Shown: positions 17,585 through 27,173 of the stretch, in pieces | Layout: every line of letters starts with the position of its first letter | Position numbering within the stretch: position 1 is the stretch's first letter | Assembly (NCBI GenBank): GCA_022509185.1 | Contig: JAFLTS010000009.1 | Location: 1-64,000 of the forward strand | DNA length: 64,000 bases | DNA from: Muribaculaceae bacterium | Lineage (GTDB): Bacteria > Bacteroidota > Bacteroidia > Bacteroidales > Muribaculaceae | Direction: 5' to 3' | The notes under the pieces: model-generated | Seen by the model: only the letters and a program-made list of their open reading frames with translations | The model's database searches: none | Told to the model about the DNA's origin: nothing | Translations under genes and position numbers: made by a program

Positions 17585-20500
17585 TAATCGGTAGGATGAG
17601 TATTTGGTTTTACTTTAAAGAATAAAGAGTAGAGAACGGGCAGAAAGAGCAAAGTTACAAGAGTTCCTATCAAAAGTCCCCCTATAACAGTGACAGCCAG
17701 GGGACCATACATCGGATCGGGAACCAAAGGAATCATTCCTGCAACGGTGGTGAGTGAAGCTAACAATACGGGCCTCACTCTCGAAACTGTTGCATGGACT
17801 ATTGCCGGATAAAGTTCCCATTTTTGAACTGTATTCAATGCATTTATCTCGTCCACTAAGACGATTGCATTCTTAATCATCATTCCTGTAAGGCCCATTA
17901 AACCGAGTATGGCAAGAAATGTGAACGGAGTATCAGTGATTAATAATGCAGGCACTATTCCGCAAAGCACAAACGGGAAGCATAGGAGTATCACTGCAAG
18001 TTTCTTCCAATTATTGAAAAGTAAGAGCATTACTACAATCAAAATGACTATCATGACCGGAAGATTCTGCATCACTTTACCCAATGATTCATCAGCAATC
18101 TCACTTTCTCCTACCCAGCGCATCTTATAACCCGGTGGCAGCTGTATTTTATCAATTTGTGATTTCACAGACTTCATCAGCTTGTCAGGCGTAGCTTCCG
18201 GATTGAAAGGGTCAGGGTCACATTCTGCCTGTATCGCCTTCTCTCCATTGTATCTACTTATTAAGCTTTCCTGCCAATTTGTGGTTATACTGTCGATACA
18301 ATTTGAAAGGGTTGTTACGCGCCCCATCTTTTCCACAAGTTCTTTGCTATCAGTGGCTCCTGTCATCAATCCCTGAATTTCAGTAGGAGACAGATTTACG
18401 TTCACCATAGACCAGACAGGAATGGAGCCCAAGTCTTCAATCTTGTTGCCATCGGAATTTCTAACCACTATATTTATGGGTATAAGATTCTCTCTGTCAG
18501 AAATTACTCCTACTGTATATCCGTCTGTAGCAGCTTGTATGGAATTTCCTACATCGGAACGATTCACACCGGCTCTGGCTGCCGACTGTGAAGAATAAGC
18601 CACGGATACTTGTCGCGAAGGTGCGTCCCAACTGTTTTGAACAGTATAGGGGTCTACATAGGGAGAAGATTTCATAATCTTTTCTGCCTTTTCACTTAAC
18701 TGCCGAAGCACTGAAGCATCAGGACCGGTAAATTCCACTTCTACCAGATGGGATGAGGATACGGAAAAATTATATTTTCTGGCTCTGATATAGGCTTCGG
18801 GAGCTATGTGACGTAGTTTCTTTGTCATTTCTTTCGACAACCGCTGCACTGCTTTGAAGTCTTTACAATCTATTATGAATTCTGCATAATTGTCACCTCC
18901 TTCGGGAACGGGTCTGACGAGACAATATCTTCCGGGGGTCCCACCAAGACTGATTGCCACATTTCTTACTTCAGGATCTTTCATAAGGCTGTCTGAGAGC
19001 TCAAACATTCGATCTCTAACTGATTGTGGCTTACTTTCCGAGGGATAATAACATTCCACCACAAACTGGTCATAATTGAAGTCAGGGAAAAAGACATTCT
19101 TAACTAATAAGACAGTTGCACCGGCCCCTGCAAGCAAAACTATACCTATTCCCAATGTTGCCCATTTGTGGCCGATTAACCATTCCACCAATCTTTTAAT
19201 TTTTTGTTCCACCCAATTTAATTTGGGTTGGGTTTCTATGTCCTTTTCTATATTTTTTGGGTCAAGCCATTTGTCGGCACAAACCGGTACCTGAACCAAA
19301 GCCAAGATCCAGCTGATTAAAAGACTTACACAAACCACTAAGAAAAGATCACCGGCAAATTCTCCTACAGTACCTGTTGTAAGATAGATTGGAACGAATG
19401 TTGCAGCGGCAATAATGGTAGCTCCTAGGAGTGGCATGGCAGTCTGCCTACCTATCCGCAATAGATATTCCTTCTTTGGAAGCCCTCTTTCACGGTCTTT
19501 CATTATTCCGTCCATTATCACAACCGCATTATCCACTAACATACCCATGGCAATGATAAAGGCACCTAAGGAGATGCGTTGCAAAGTCGTGCCTAAAGCA
19601 GATAAAACAGGCAGAGATAAGGCTACTGTCAAAATCAGACCAAGACCAATGATAATACCTGAACGCCACCCCATGGCAAGCATCAGTACAAATATCACAA
19701 TTAGTACCGATTCAATCAGGTTTATCATGAAGGATGACATGGCTTCATTCACCTGGTCGGGTTGAAAAAATACCTTATCTATTGAGATGCCAACCGGAAA
19801 GCGGGTAAATACCTGTTCGATTTTTTCATCAACAAGTTTTCCAACATCCGGCACTACGGCATTATTCTCCATGGCTACTAAAATTGTAAGAGCTTTATTG
19901 CCATTGAGAAAAAATGCTCCGCTTTGGGATTCGTCGTAATGACGGCTCACTTGGGCAATGTCACCAAGTCTCACTTTCTTTCCATCGGGAAGATTTAAAA
20001 TAAGGTCTGAAATTTCCTTTACACTTTTTGCTCCATCAGTAATCTCAATATGCAATCTGTCAGGTCCGTTTTCTATCTTCCCTGAATCTATCGGCTTGGT
20101 TAAAGATTGCAGAGCCTGGGCCACAAGCATTGGAAGATTACCATTGTTCTTTATCTGTTCAGGTGTGAAAGAGATGTCTATGACTTCTCTTTGAGTACCC
20201 CCGATATTTACTCTTTTAACTCCTTTTATGGGTAAAATTTCTCTCTTTAAAGTCTTTGCATATTCTTCTAATTCCGTGTATTCATAATCTTCTCCGCTCA
20301 ATGCATAAAAGATGCCATATACATCCATCATGTCATCTATCACGATGGGAGACATAACACCGGGCGGCAGCATCATTTCAACATCGTTGACTTTTCTTCT
20401 CACCATATCGAAATGTTGCTCCACTTCTTGCATGGGGGTTTCGTAATCAAACTCAACTTGAATTAGAGCTTGACCCGGCTTCACCGTACTTGAGATTTTT

Positions 20501-20736
20501 CTTACGTCGGGCAATGTGCGTAATTGTTCTTCAACTACTGCCACGACTTCCTTTTCCATTCTTTGAGTATCGGAGCCGGGATATATAATAACAACAGACG
20601 CCTGTTTTACCGTAACAGCCGGGTCTTCGAGCTTTGGCATTTTAATATATGCCAAGACACCTATTAAGAAAATGATAACCAAAACTGACCAGAACAATGT
20701 CTGGCGTTTCATGAAAAAATTTGTAATTCTTTCCAT
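17584..20736 (-). CDS. RND efflux pump inner-membrane transporter (AcrB/HAE1 type)
   Basis: Proton-driven inner-membrane pump of 1050 residues with 12 expected membrane segments and two large periplasmic loops. Seen: FFMKRQTLFWSVLVIIFLIGVLAY (segment 1), IIYPGSDTQRMEKEVVAVVEEQL (pore domain), AMGMLVDNAVVIMDGIM (segment 4), GLMGLTGMMIKNAIVLVDEIN (segment 10, with the relay lysine) and TVIGGLLIGTLVTLLFLPVLYSLFF (segment 12). The segment 4 pair is Asp-Asn rather than the Asp-Asp of E. coli AcrB, a variant I expect in many HAE1-like pumps. Substrates cannot be read from sequence; drugs, bile acids or lipids are possible. It follows the adaptor gene after 8 bases. Confidence 0.93.
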   Translation of the reverse strand: MERITNFFMKRQTLFWSVLVIIFLIGVLAYIKMPKLEDPAVTVKQASVVIIYPGSDTQRMEKEVVAVVEEQLRTLPDVRKISSTVKPGQALIQVEFDYETPMQEVEQHFDMVRRKVNDVEMMLPPGVMSPIVIDDMMDVYGIFYALSGEDYEYTELEEYAKTLKREILPIKGVKRVNIGGTQREVIDISFTPEQIKNNGNLPMLVAQALQSLTKPIDSGKIENGPDRLHIEITDGAKSVKEISDLILNLPDGKKVRLGDIAQVSRHYDESQSGAFFLNGNKALTILVAMENNAVVPDVGKLVDEKIEQVFTRFPVGISIDKVFFQPDQVNEAMSSFMINLIESVLIVIFVLMLAMGWRSGIIIGLGLILTVALSLPVLSALGTTLQRISLGAFIIAMGMLVDNAVVIMDGIMKDRERGLPKKEYLLRIGRQTAMPLLGATIIAAATFVPIYLTTGTVGEFAGDLFLVVCVSLLISWILALVQVPVCADKWLDPKNIEKDIETQPKLNWVEQKIKRLVEWLIGHKWATLGIGIVLLAGAGATVLLVKNVFFPDFNYDQFVVECYYPSESKPQSVRDRMFELSDSLMKDPEVRNVAISLGGTPGRYCLVRPVPEGGDNYAEFIIDCKDFKAVQRLSKEMTKKLRHIAPEAYIRARKYNFSVSSSHLVEVEFTGPDASVLRQLSEKAEKIMKSSPYVDPYTVQNSWDAPSRQVSVAYSSQSAARAGVNRSDVGNSIQAATDGYTVGVISDRENLIPINIVVRNSDGNKIEDLGSIPVWSMVNVNLSPTEIQGLMTGATDSKELVEKMGRVTTLSNCIDSITTNWQESLISRYNGEKAIQAECDPDPFNPEATPDKLMKSVKSQIDKIQLPPGYKMRWVGESEIADESLGKVMQNLPVMIVILIVVMLLLFNNWKKLAVILLCFPFVLCGIVPALLITDTPFTFLAILGLMGLTGMMIKNAIVLVDEINALNTVQKWELYPAIVHATVSRVRPVLLASLTTVAGMIPLVPDPMYGPLAVTVIGGLLIGTLVTLLFLPVLYSLFFKVKPNTHPTD

Positions 20737-20744
20737 TGAGCCTG

Positions 20745-21794
20745 TTATTTCAACGGAGATTCGACTACATTAACCTTTTCTCCTTCAGTGAGTTGTTTAA
20801 CTCCTGCGCTCGCAATTTTTGCGTGTGCCGGTATTCCGGCAACAATGCTCGTGTTTCCATGTGGAGCATCTTTAACAACAACCTTCTTTTTTGAAATTGT
20901 GGAATCAATGTCATTAAATATCCATACGTAGGTATCGCCGTTTTCGTAGAACAAAGATCGGGAAGGGACTAAAGATGTACTGTCTTCATTATTTTTCATT
21001 TCTACATCCACTTTCATATTCATTCCGGTAGTCAATTTAGACTTGTATTCAGGCGATATTTCAAGTTTCATTTGATAGAGCTGATTATTATCCGCATCCG
21101 GTATAAAAGATACAACACTTAATGGAATAGTTTCCCCGATATTCGGACTGCTTCCTGATATATTTGTTATTTCATCTCTTTTCAAATATATGTGCAAAGG
21201 AAGGTTAACAGAAACTTCTAATGAAGAGTCATCCACGATTTTATAAATTGGTGTGCCAGCATCAACTAATTCTCCGGGTTGCATATATCGGTAAGAAATG
21301 AAACCGTCGGAAGGGGAATAAAGCCTTGTATAATCCAACTTGTTTTTAGCCATTTCAAGTTGTAATTTAAGCTGCTTATATCCGGTCTCGAATTTTTCAT
21401 AGTCATTAGGTGCAATATTATGTCGGGTAAACATTTCATCCATCCTTTTCTTTTCAGCTGTCATTTGATCGAATTGTACCTGAAGCTGGTTTACCCCTAT
21501 ATGATAATCAGTATCATCAAGTGTTGCCAGTAATTGTCCTTTAGTAACTCTATCTCCTTCCTTTGCTTTTAAAGAGAGTAATTTTCCACCCGTCATAAAA
21601 GCGGCATTAACATTTTTACCTTCCTCCACCACTCCGTCATAACTGTTGGAAATTGAAGAATTATTTTGCTCTATTTCTGTCAGGATAACGTTTCTAACGG
21701 GTGTATCGAGAGTATTGACAGGTCTTTTGCATCCTACACTAAAAAAACCGGTCAATGAAATGGTAATCAATAAAATATAATTTTCAGCTTTCAT
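20745..21794 (-). CDS. RND pump periplasmic adaptor lipoprotein (membrane fusion protein)
   Basis: First gene of the pump operon. It has a lipobox (SLTGFFSVGCKRP, lipid-bearing Cys near residue 22), then the two half-motifs of a lipoyl-like domain (AAFMTGGKLLSLKAKEGDRVTKGQLLATLDDTDY and YSPSDGFISYRYMQPGELVDAGTPIYKIVD) flanking a helical hairpin (QMTAEKKRMDEMFTRHN and following), and beta-barrel and membrane-proximal domains at the C-terminus. It bridges the pump and the TolC-like channel. Length (349) is typical. A TAnnTTTG box about 28 bases upstream of the ATG suggests a short leader. No regulator gene adjoins it. Confidence 0.92.
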   Translation of the reverse strand: MKAENYILLITISLTGFFSVGCKRPVNTLDTPVRNVILTEIEQNNSSISNSYDGVVEEGKNVNAAFMTGGKLLSLKAKEGDRVTKGQLLATLDDTDYHIGVNQLQVQFDQMTAEKKRMDEMFTRHNIAPNDYEKFETGYKQLKLQLEMAKNKLDYTRLYSPSDGFISYRYMQPGELVDAGTPIYKIVDDSSLEVSVNLPLHIYLKRDEITNISGSSPNIGETIPLSVVSFIPDADNNQLYQMKLEISPEYKSKLTTGMNMKVDVEMKNNEDSTSLVPSRSLFYENGDTYVWIFNDIDSTISKKKVVVKDAPHGNTSIVAGIPAHAKIASAGVKQLTEGEKVNVVESPLK

Positions 21795-21821
21795 TATAAC
21801 CTACTTTTCAGTTTGAAGAAG

Positions 21822-21829
21822 CAAATTTA
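21822..21829 (-). promoter_or_regulatory. -7 box of the RND efflux operon promoter
   Basis: The minus strand reads TAAATTTG, a full match to the Bacteroidetes TAnnTTTG -7 box, 28 bases before the adaptor start. No strong -33 element was identified. Confidence 0.55.
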
Positions 21830-22290
21830 CGTAAAATAGTAGATTTATTCTTAGTTAATTAGGCCTCAAGAACATAGATTGTAAGGCTTACCAAAAAGGT
21901 TTATCAACGAAGTCTGAACTGTGAAATACGAAAACCCTTATAATAATGAGGGTGTCATTCCTAATTTTGACACCCCTCTATTTAGTAATTGTAAAAGTAT
22001 TATATCACTATAGTCAAATTGAATAGTGCGTAATATTGGTTAATTTGATGAGTATCGTCGGATGCTTAATTCATAAAAAAAGCAACATGAAAAGCCGGTA
22101 ATAAAATCATTGTCTAAGGGTATGTTTTCTTAAAATTTTGATAATATTACTATAAAGTAAGTAATTATGATTAGAAATAATTGATAACAAGGAAATTAGA
22201 ATATTAAATAGGTTCTTTATATGATTAATGATTAAAAAAGTTTTCTTAACATTTTTTTGTAAATCATATTTATTTTGCTAATTTTACAAT

Positions 22291-22305
22291 GGCAGACCGT
22301 CTGTC
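22291..22305. promoter_or_regulatory. 15-base palindrome, candidate operator
   Basis: GGCAGACCGTCTGTC is an inverted repeat with 6 of 7 arm bases matching around a central C. It lies a few bases after a promoter-like TAATTTTA on the plus strand, the place where a TetR-type repressor would bind. No regulator gene is adjacent. Palindrome seen; role inferred. Confidence 0.4.
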
Positions 22306-22652
22306 ATAGACCTGGAATGGGCAAAGCCGAAGGGCCTGCAACTTTTTGAGAAGTGTTTACCTGAACTCATTTTTATTGATAATCAGAAGACTAAATATTT
22401 TATAATATAGTCAAGAATGTTGAAATGGTTTGTGTTGTGCTGATAAGTAATACTTGTCAATCAAATCTAAATTTTTTTGATTAATACGACTATTTTGATA
22501 TTGCATAAGTTTTTAGCTACTGACACATTCATTCCGATAACCGAGAAAAGCCTCGGAACATAAGTTGAGTAACAAGTACAGTCTCCTACACTTTTTATTT
22601 AATATACAATTAAAGCCTGAATCTGTGGAGACAATAAGGCAATAGAAACATT

Positions 22653-23015
22653 ATGAAAAAATTTTTAGTAATGTGCACTGCTTGTATAGCACTGTTGTTT
22701 ACAAGCTGTGGAATTAGCAGACAAGCTACCTCCAATCAAAATTTGGCACAAACAGATGTTGTTCTGTCAAAGAAAAATTACAAAATTATTGGTACTGTAA
22801 CTGGTGAAAGTAACCAAAATTATTGGTTTGGTATTGGTGGCCTTTCAAAAGCTTCCCTTGGAGATGCTGCAGTTGCGGAAATGTATCGTAATGCTAATCT
22901 TACCGGTTCACAAGCTATCATTAATACAACAGTAAGCTATAAAAATAAGATGATTCTTATTTACACCGGTTCCAAATGCCAGGCTCAAGGTACAATAATA
23001 GAATTTACAGAATAA
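22653..23015 (+). CDS. Small secreted lipoprotein, DUF6567-like
   Basis: A 120-residue protein with a classic lipoprotein signal (MKKFLVMCTACIALLFTSCG, lipid-bearing Cys at residue 19). The mature part has a KIIGTVTGESNQNYWFGIGGLSK segment, then an alanine-rich helix (GDAAVAEMYRNANLTGSQAIIN) and a terminal strand pair ending in CQAQGTIIEF. The layout resembles the DUF6567 group of small Bacteroidetes envelope proteins, whose function I cannot name. It is a single-gene unit: non-coding DNA upstream and a strong terminator 26 bases downstream. Family call is moderate; the lipoprotein call is firm. Confidence 0.75.
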   Translation: MKKFLVMCTACIALLFTSCGISRQATSNQNLAQTDVVLSKKNYKIIGTVTGESNQNYWFGIGGLSKASLGDAAVAEMYRNANLTGSQAIINTTVSYKNKMILIYTGSKCQAQGTIIEFTE

Positions 23016-23040
23016 GAAGATAGAATTTATCATAATAACA

Positions 23041-23077
23041 AAAACAGGCTCAGAATTTATTCTGTAGCCTGTTTTTA
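23041..23077 (+). terminator. Rho-independent terminator after the small lipoprotein gene
   Basis: AAAACAGGCT pairs with AGCCTGTTTT around an inner CAGAAT/TTCTG stem, followed by T residues. Strong stem with U-tract on the plus strand. Confidence 0.88.
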
Positions 23078-23365
23078 ATTAAAAAACTGTATATAAAAGT
23101 TTATTAGTTTAAAACAAAACTAATACATTTAATCCGGAGTTCATTAGCTTTTCTAATTTGTGAGTGGGGTAAAATCTATTGAATGATTTTTGAAATGCGG
23201 AGAAGTTTTAAAGGTATCTTTTAACATAGAACATAAATAATTAATTTTGGAATTAAGAAAAAGACAAAGAGATATAGAATATTAATAAGGAAATATATGC
23301 AGCACTTTTAAGATTTAAATGTTCTATAAAAGCCCTTTGGAATTAAATAATACAACTGAAATTAT
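23078..23365. other. Spacer before the rhamnosidase gene
   Basis: About 290 bases of AT-rich DNA without a supported gene. No TAnnTTTG box was found at a useful distance from the rhamnosidase start, so its promoter is not located. Confidence 0.5.
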
Positions 23366-26300
23366 ATGAAAATTTCCCGACTATTTGTTTTTGTTCTGTT
23401 TATTATTACATGCTCTACAAAACTGATTGCCTTTAATATTTATGATCTGAAAACAGATTATGCCACAGAACCCCTAGGTATAGAAAATCCATCTCCGTTT
23501 TTTAGCTGGAAAATGACAAGCGAAAATCAGGGAGCTAAACAGGAAGGTTATGAAATAAGAGTTATCGAGGATAATGGTGATGTAGTCTGGGATTCGGGAT
23601 TTGTAAATTCAGACTTATCGAATAGTATCAAATATGAAGGAAAAAATTTAAAACCACGCACCCGTTATATTTGGGAGCTGAGAGTAAAGGATAACAAAGG
23701 CAAGAGAGAAGAAGCAAGTTCATTCTTTGAAACCGGGATCATGTCGACAAATGAGGATTCACCTCTTTGGGAAGGTTCACAATGGATAGGTGGAGATAAA
23801 TCCGCCCTCCCGTTTAATGCATTTTATATACCTGTTTTTCAGATTCAATTTGATGTAAGATTCCATGAGGGTTCAAATAACACTGATTTTATATATGGAG
23901 CCAACGACCCAAGACTTCCTGCAAATTCCAATATAACAATAAGGTTTTCTTTAAGGGATGAGGATAATAATTTTAATCCGGTTGTAGCTGTTTCCAGTAA
24001 TGGTTATGGTTTTGTGGATGACCGTAAACCATTGGCGCATTTCGAGGTTTCTGATTCTTTAATAAATGAAACAAACCAATTTAATTCTCATAGATTCAAT
24101 ATTAAATCCGTAACCGGGAAAACCACCTTATTTTTGGATGACCAACTGTTGGGAGAAATTAATTTGAATCCTGCCGGCGAGGGAGGAGATTATCCCGCTT
24201 ATCCTTTATTAGGAGATGTGGGTTTCTCGAGTCCGAAAGGTGAAAAAGTTACTTTTGAAAACATAGAAATAAAAAATTATCGTCATCCATACCACACAAT
24301 TTCGGCAGTTCCCAATCATGAAATAGAGGGAGAAACTATAATGGTTCAATTACCGGAAACAGGTATGACGATGTTAAGATCTGAATTAACAGCGTCAAAA
24401 CCTGTCAAAAAGGCGAGGTTGTATATGACTTCACGTGGAGTCTATGATTTTTTCATAAATGGGGAAAGAGTCACAGAAAATTATCTTAATCCCGGTCTCA
24501 CTCAATATAATAAGACTCATAATTACCAGGTGTTCGATGTTACCGGTTTGATAAAGGAGGGCCCAAACGCAATGGGCGCCATATTAGGTGAAGGATGGTG
24601 GAGCGGACCATTTACTTTTTCGGCTGAAAATTGGAACTATTGGGGTGATCAACAATCTCTATTTGGTTATCTGATGGTGGATTATGGAGATGGTACATAT
24701 GATGTATTCGCCACAACACCAGACAATTGGAAATGGACAAACGACGGACCCTACAGATATGGCAGTATATTCCAGGGAGAGGTCTATGATGCAACGCGAG
24801 AAGAAAAGTTTAAAGGATGGTCGTTACCGGGTTTTGATGACTCAAACTGGTTGCAAGCTGAACTTGTAGATTTGGATAAAACAATATCAAAGTCGCCCCC
24901 TTCTGCAGGTTTTATTTCCTGGCCCGCAGTAGACAACTATGATAAGATGAAACTGACATCTCAGATTGGAAATTCTATAGTAAATTCTGATGAATTGACA
25001 GCTGTAGATTTCAAGGAAATTGACGGAAGGTTTATCTATGATATGGGACAAAACTTTGCGGGCGTTCCCCGCATCGTTTTCCGTAATCTGCAACCCGGCA
25101 CTGAAGTGACTTTAAAGTTTGCAGAAGTGCTCTATCCTGATTTAGAAATTTATGAAGGTAAAAAAGGGGAGCTTATGACAGAAAACCTCAGGGCGGCTAA
25201 AGTGGAAGACAAATATATCGCCAAAGGAGGATATGAAATCTATCAACCACGTTTCACTTATCATGGTTACAGATTTGTAGAAATTGACGGTTTGAAAGAA
25301 CCCTTATCACTCGAAGATGTGAAAGGCCAAAGTTTGAGTTCCATAGACAAATTAACTTTAAAATTTAATACCGACAATGAAAAATTGAACCGGTTTATTG
25401 AAAATATTAAATGGTCATCATTATCTAATATTTTCTCAGTGCCTACTGATTGTCCTCAAAGAAATGAAAGAATGGGCTGGAGCGGAGACTTGAGTGTTTT
25501 CATACCCTCGCTATCTTATATTTTTAATGGAGCAAATTTTTTTCGTACCCATCTTAACAATATTCATGATTGCATATCCGAAGAGGGTGTCTATCCTGCC
25601 ATTGCACCAGTAGGTGGTGGATTTGGTGGACCTCTTTGGGAAAGCGTGGGAGTGGTGATACCTTGGCAAAGTTATTTGAAATATGGCGACAAGGAGACAC
25701 TTCGTAAGTATTATCCGGATATGAAAAGGTATGTAGAGTATGTTTTGAATAATTATATCGACCTTGCCACAGGATTCTATAAATCTAACGAACTTTTTCC
25801 GGGACTTGGAGACTGGTTAGGGTTTGAGTTGAGCAAAAACGATGATTCAATGATCTTTGACTGTTATCTGGTATATGAGCTCGACATTATGAAAAATGCA
25901 GCAGAGGTACTTGGTCTATCTGAAGACTTTGAATATTGGGAAAAAGAGAAAGAGAAGAGAAAAGAATTTATCAGCTCAAATTATTTTGATGAAAACGGGA
26001 CAACTATCAGATACCGAGATGCCGACAAGCCCGTAGATACCCAGACTTCCTATGCCCTTCCCCTTGTATTTGATATTCTACCCGAGAAGCAGAAAGCCCA
26101 AGTAGCAAAAAATCTTGTAAAATCGGTCAAGAGAGAATCGGTAGGAGATGACGGCGTGACATATCCTGAGAATTCTCTTATGACAGGCTTTATAGGTACG
26201 GCTTGGATCTCGCAAGCATTGTCAGCTGTCGACTGCGATTCCGTGGCCTATGATCTTCTTTTTAATGAGAAATTTCCTTCATGGCTTTATCCTTTGACAT

Positions 26301-26701
26301 TAGATGCAACTACAATTTGGGAAAGACTGAATTCGATGACAAAAGAGGAGGGTATGGGAGGAAATAACCATATGAACTCTTTTAATCATTATGCTTACGG
26401 TTCTGTATTGAACTGGATGATAAACACTATAGCCGGGATAAATCCTGATAAAGAAAATCCCGGGTTCAAACATTTTTATTTGAAACCTATGCCTGATTTA
26501 AAAGGAAGAATAAATGAAGCAGAGGCAGAGTATGAAAGCCCTTATGGGAAAATCCGAAGCAAGTGGAACATATCAGGTGACCGTGAGGAAATAAAATATG
26601 AGTTTGATGTGCCGGCAAATACTTCTGCAACGCTACAACTACCGGGAGAAAAAACAATGGTGCTCGAATCCGGTAGACATTCTTTTATACAAAAATTGTA
26701 A
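23366..26701 (+). CDS. GH78 alpha-L-rhamnosidase
   Basis: Secreted or periplasmic enzyme of 1111 residues that removes terminal alpha-L-rhamnose from plant or bacterial glycans. Signal peptide about 1-22; an Ig/Fn-like N-terminal domain (about 25-125); a beta-sandwich insertion (about 135-310) with YGANDPRLP and FLDDQLLGEI segments; Bac_rhamnosid N domain (about 330-500, SRGVYDFFINGERV and LGEGWWSG); and the (alpha/alpha)6 catalytic domain with DCPQRNERMGWSGD, which holds the acidic residues of the family, and TIWER with the second catalytic Glu. The C-terminal beta-sandwich ends near 1111. No SusCD pair adjoins it; it stands alone. GH78 call firm, substrate unknown. Confidence 0.93.
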   Translation: MKISRLFVFVLFIITCSTKLIAFNIYDLKTDYATEPLGIENPSPFFSWKMTSENQGAKQEGYEIRVIEDNGDVVWDSGFVNSDLSNSIKYEGKNLKPRTRYIWELRVKDNKGKREEASSFFETGIMSTNEDSPLWEGSQWIGGDKSALPFNAFYIPVFQIQFDVRFHEGSNNTDFIYGANDPRLPANSNITIRFSLRDEDNNFNPVVAVSSNGYGFVDDRKPLAHFEVSDSLINETNQFNSHRFNIKSVTGKTTLFLDDQLLGEINLNPAGEGGDYPAYPLLGDVGFSSPKGEKVTFENIEIKNYRHPYHTISAVPNHEIEGETIMVQLPETGMTMLRSELTASKPVKKARLYMTSRGVYDFFINGERVTENYLNPGLTQYNKTHNYQVFDVTGLIKEGPNAMGAILGEGWWSGPFTFSAENWNYWGDQQSLFGYLMVDYGDGTYDVFATTPDNWKWTNDGPYRYGSIFQGEVYDATREEKFKGWSLPGFDDSNWLQAELVDLDKTISKSPPSAGFISWPAVDNYDKMKLTSQIGNSIVNSDELTAVDFKEIDGRFIYDMGQNFAGVPRIVFRNLQPGTEVTLKFAEVLYPDLEIYEGKKGELMTENLRAAKVEDKYIAKGGYEIYQPRFTYHGYRFVEIDGLKEPLSLEDVKGQSLSSIDKLTLKFNTDNEKLNRFIENIKWSSLSNIFSVPTDCPQRNERMGWSGDLSVFIPSLSYIFNGANFFRTHLNNIHDCISEEGVYPAIAPVGGGFGGPLWESVGVVIPWQSYLKYGDKETLRKYYPDMKRYVEYVLNNYIDLATGFYKSNELFPGLGDWLGFELSKNDDSMIFDCYLVYELDIMKNAAEVLGLSEDFEYWEKEKEKRKEFISSNYFDENGTTIRYRDADKPVDTQTSYALPLVFDILPEKQKAQVAKNLVKSVKRESVGDDGVTYPENSLMTGFIGTAWISQALSAVDCDSVAYDLLFNEKFPSWLYPLTLDATTIWERLNSMTKEEGMGGNNHMNSFNHYAYGSVLNWMINTIAGINPDKENPGFKHFYLKPMPDLKGRINEAEAEYESPYGKIRSKWNISGDREEIKYEFDVPANTSATLQLPGEKTMVLESGRHSFIQKL

Positions 26702-26763
26702 AACTAACAGAAGGTATTCAAAATGGCATTTTGGAATCCTCTCCCATGCATAGAAATTCATAA

Positions 26764-26877
26764 GATTCTTTTTTGTTTTCACCATTATGCAATAATGGTT
26801 CTGACGGTATGAAACTCGATGTTAACCCATCAGAACTCATTGCCAAAGGAGACAATTATAAAATAAGAAAACCATAA
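26764..26877 (+). pseudogene. Possible C-terminal remnant of a lost gene
   Basis: An open run of 37 codons with protein-like content (NNGSDGMKLDVNPSELIAKG) ends in a stop at 26877 but has no good start. It could be the tail of a deleted secreted protein; the family is not recognised. Random open frame is an alternative. Confidence 0.3.
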
Positions 26878-27018
26878 AGAAATATAAGAAACGATAAATT
26901 TAATCTCTCCATTCTCTTGTTTTGGAACGTCGAAGTTTATAATAAAGTTTCCAGGCTTTCTCTACTCTTAATTGATCTTAATAATTATCCTCTTTGTTGG
27001 ATATTCAAAGTTATAATG

Positions 27019-27071
27019 AACAAGATTACGTAAAAACCGATTAGTGTTTCTTATATTTACGTAACCTTGTT
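27019..27071. repeat. Inverted repeat with 16-base arms
   Basis: AACAAGATTACGTAAA (27019-27034) and TTTACGTAACCTTGTT (27056-27071) are reverse complements at 15 of 16 positions, separated by 21 bases. It lies about 100 bases upstream of the AAA ATPase start. No T-run follows, so it is not an obvious terminator; it may be a protein-binding or recombination site. Confidence 0.65.
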
Positions 27072-27130
27072 GATTCTATTAATCATTTTGATTAATCGTT
27101 GTTTTAATTAAACATTTTATAAAAGTGTTT

Positions 27131-27158
27131 TTTGTATTATCCAAATTTATTATTTTTG
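27131..27158 (+). promoter_or_regulatory. Promoter of the AAA ATPase gene
   Basis: TTTG at 27131-27134 and a full TAnnTTTG match, TATTTTTG, at 27151-27158. The spacing of 16 is a little short. The ATG at 27174 is only 15 bases past the -7 box, implying a very short leader and ruling out the upstream ATG at 27132 as the start. Confidence 0.65.
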
Positions 27159-27173
27159 CAAAAACACTATACA

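Larger units (their letters stand above)
21795..22652. other. 860-base non-coding region between efflux operon and small lipoprotein gene
   Basis: No gene recognised. It contains the efflux promoter near its left end, two overlapping hairpins at 21934-21975 (CCCTTATAATAATGAGGG against GGGTGTCA/TGACACCC, which share the GAGGG segment), and a promoter-like TAATTTTA followed by a near-perfect palindrome GGCAGACCGTCTGTC at 22291-22305. A small hairpin CCGAG/CTCGG lies near 22540-22556. No reading frame of useful length follows the palindrome. Confidence 0.6.

Noticed and set aside
27132..27173. Longer N-terminus for the AAA ATPase
   Set aside because: The added 14 residues are encoded by the promoter region itself (TATTTTTG at 27151); the ATG at 27174 fits better.
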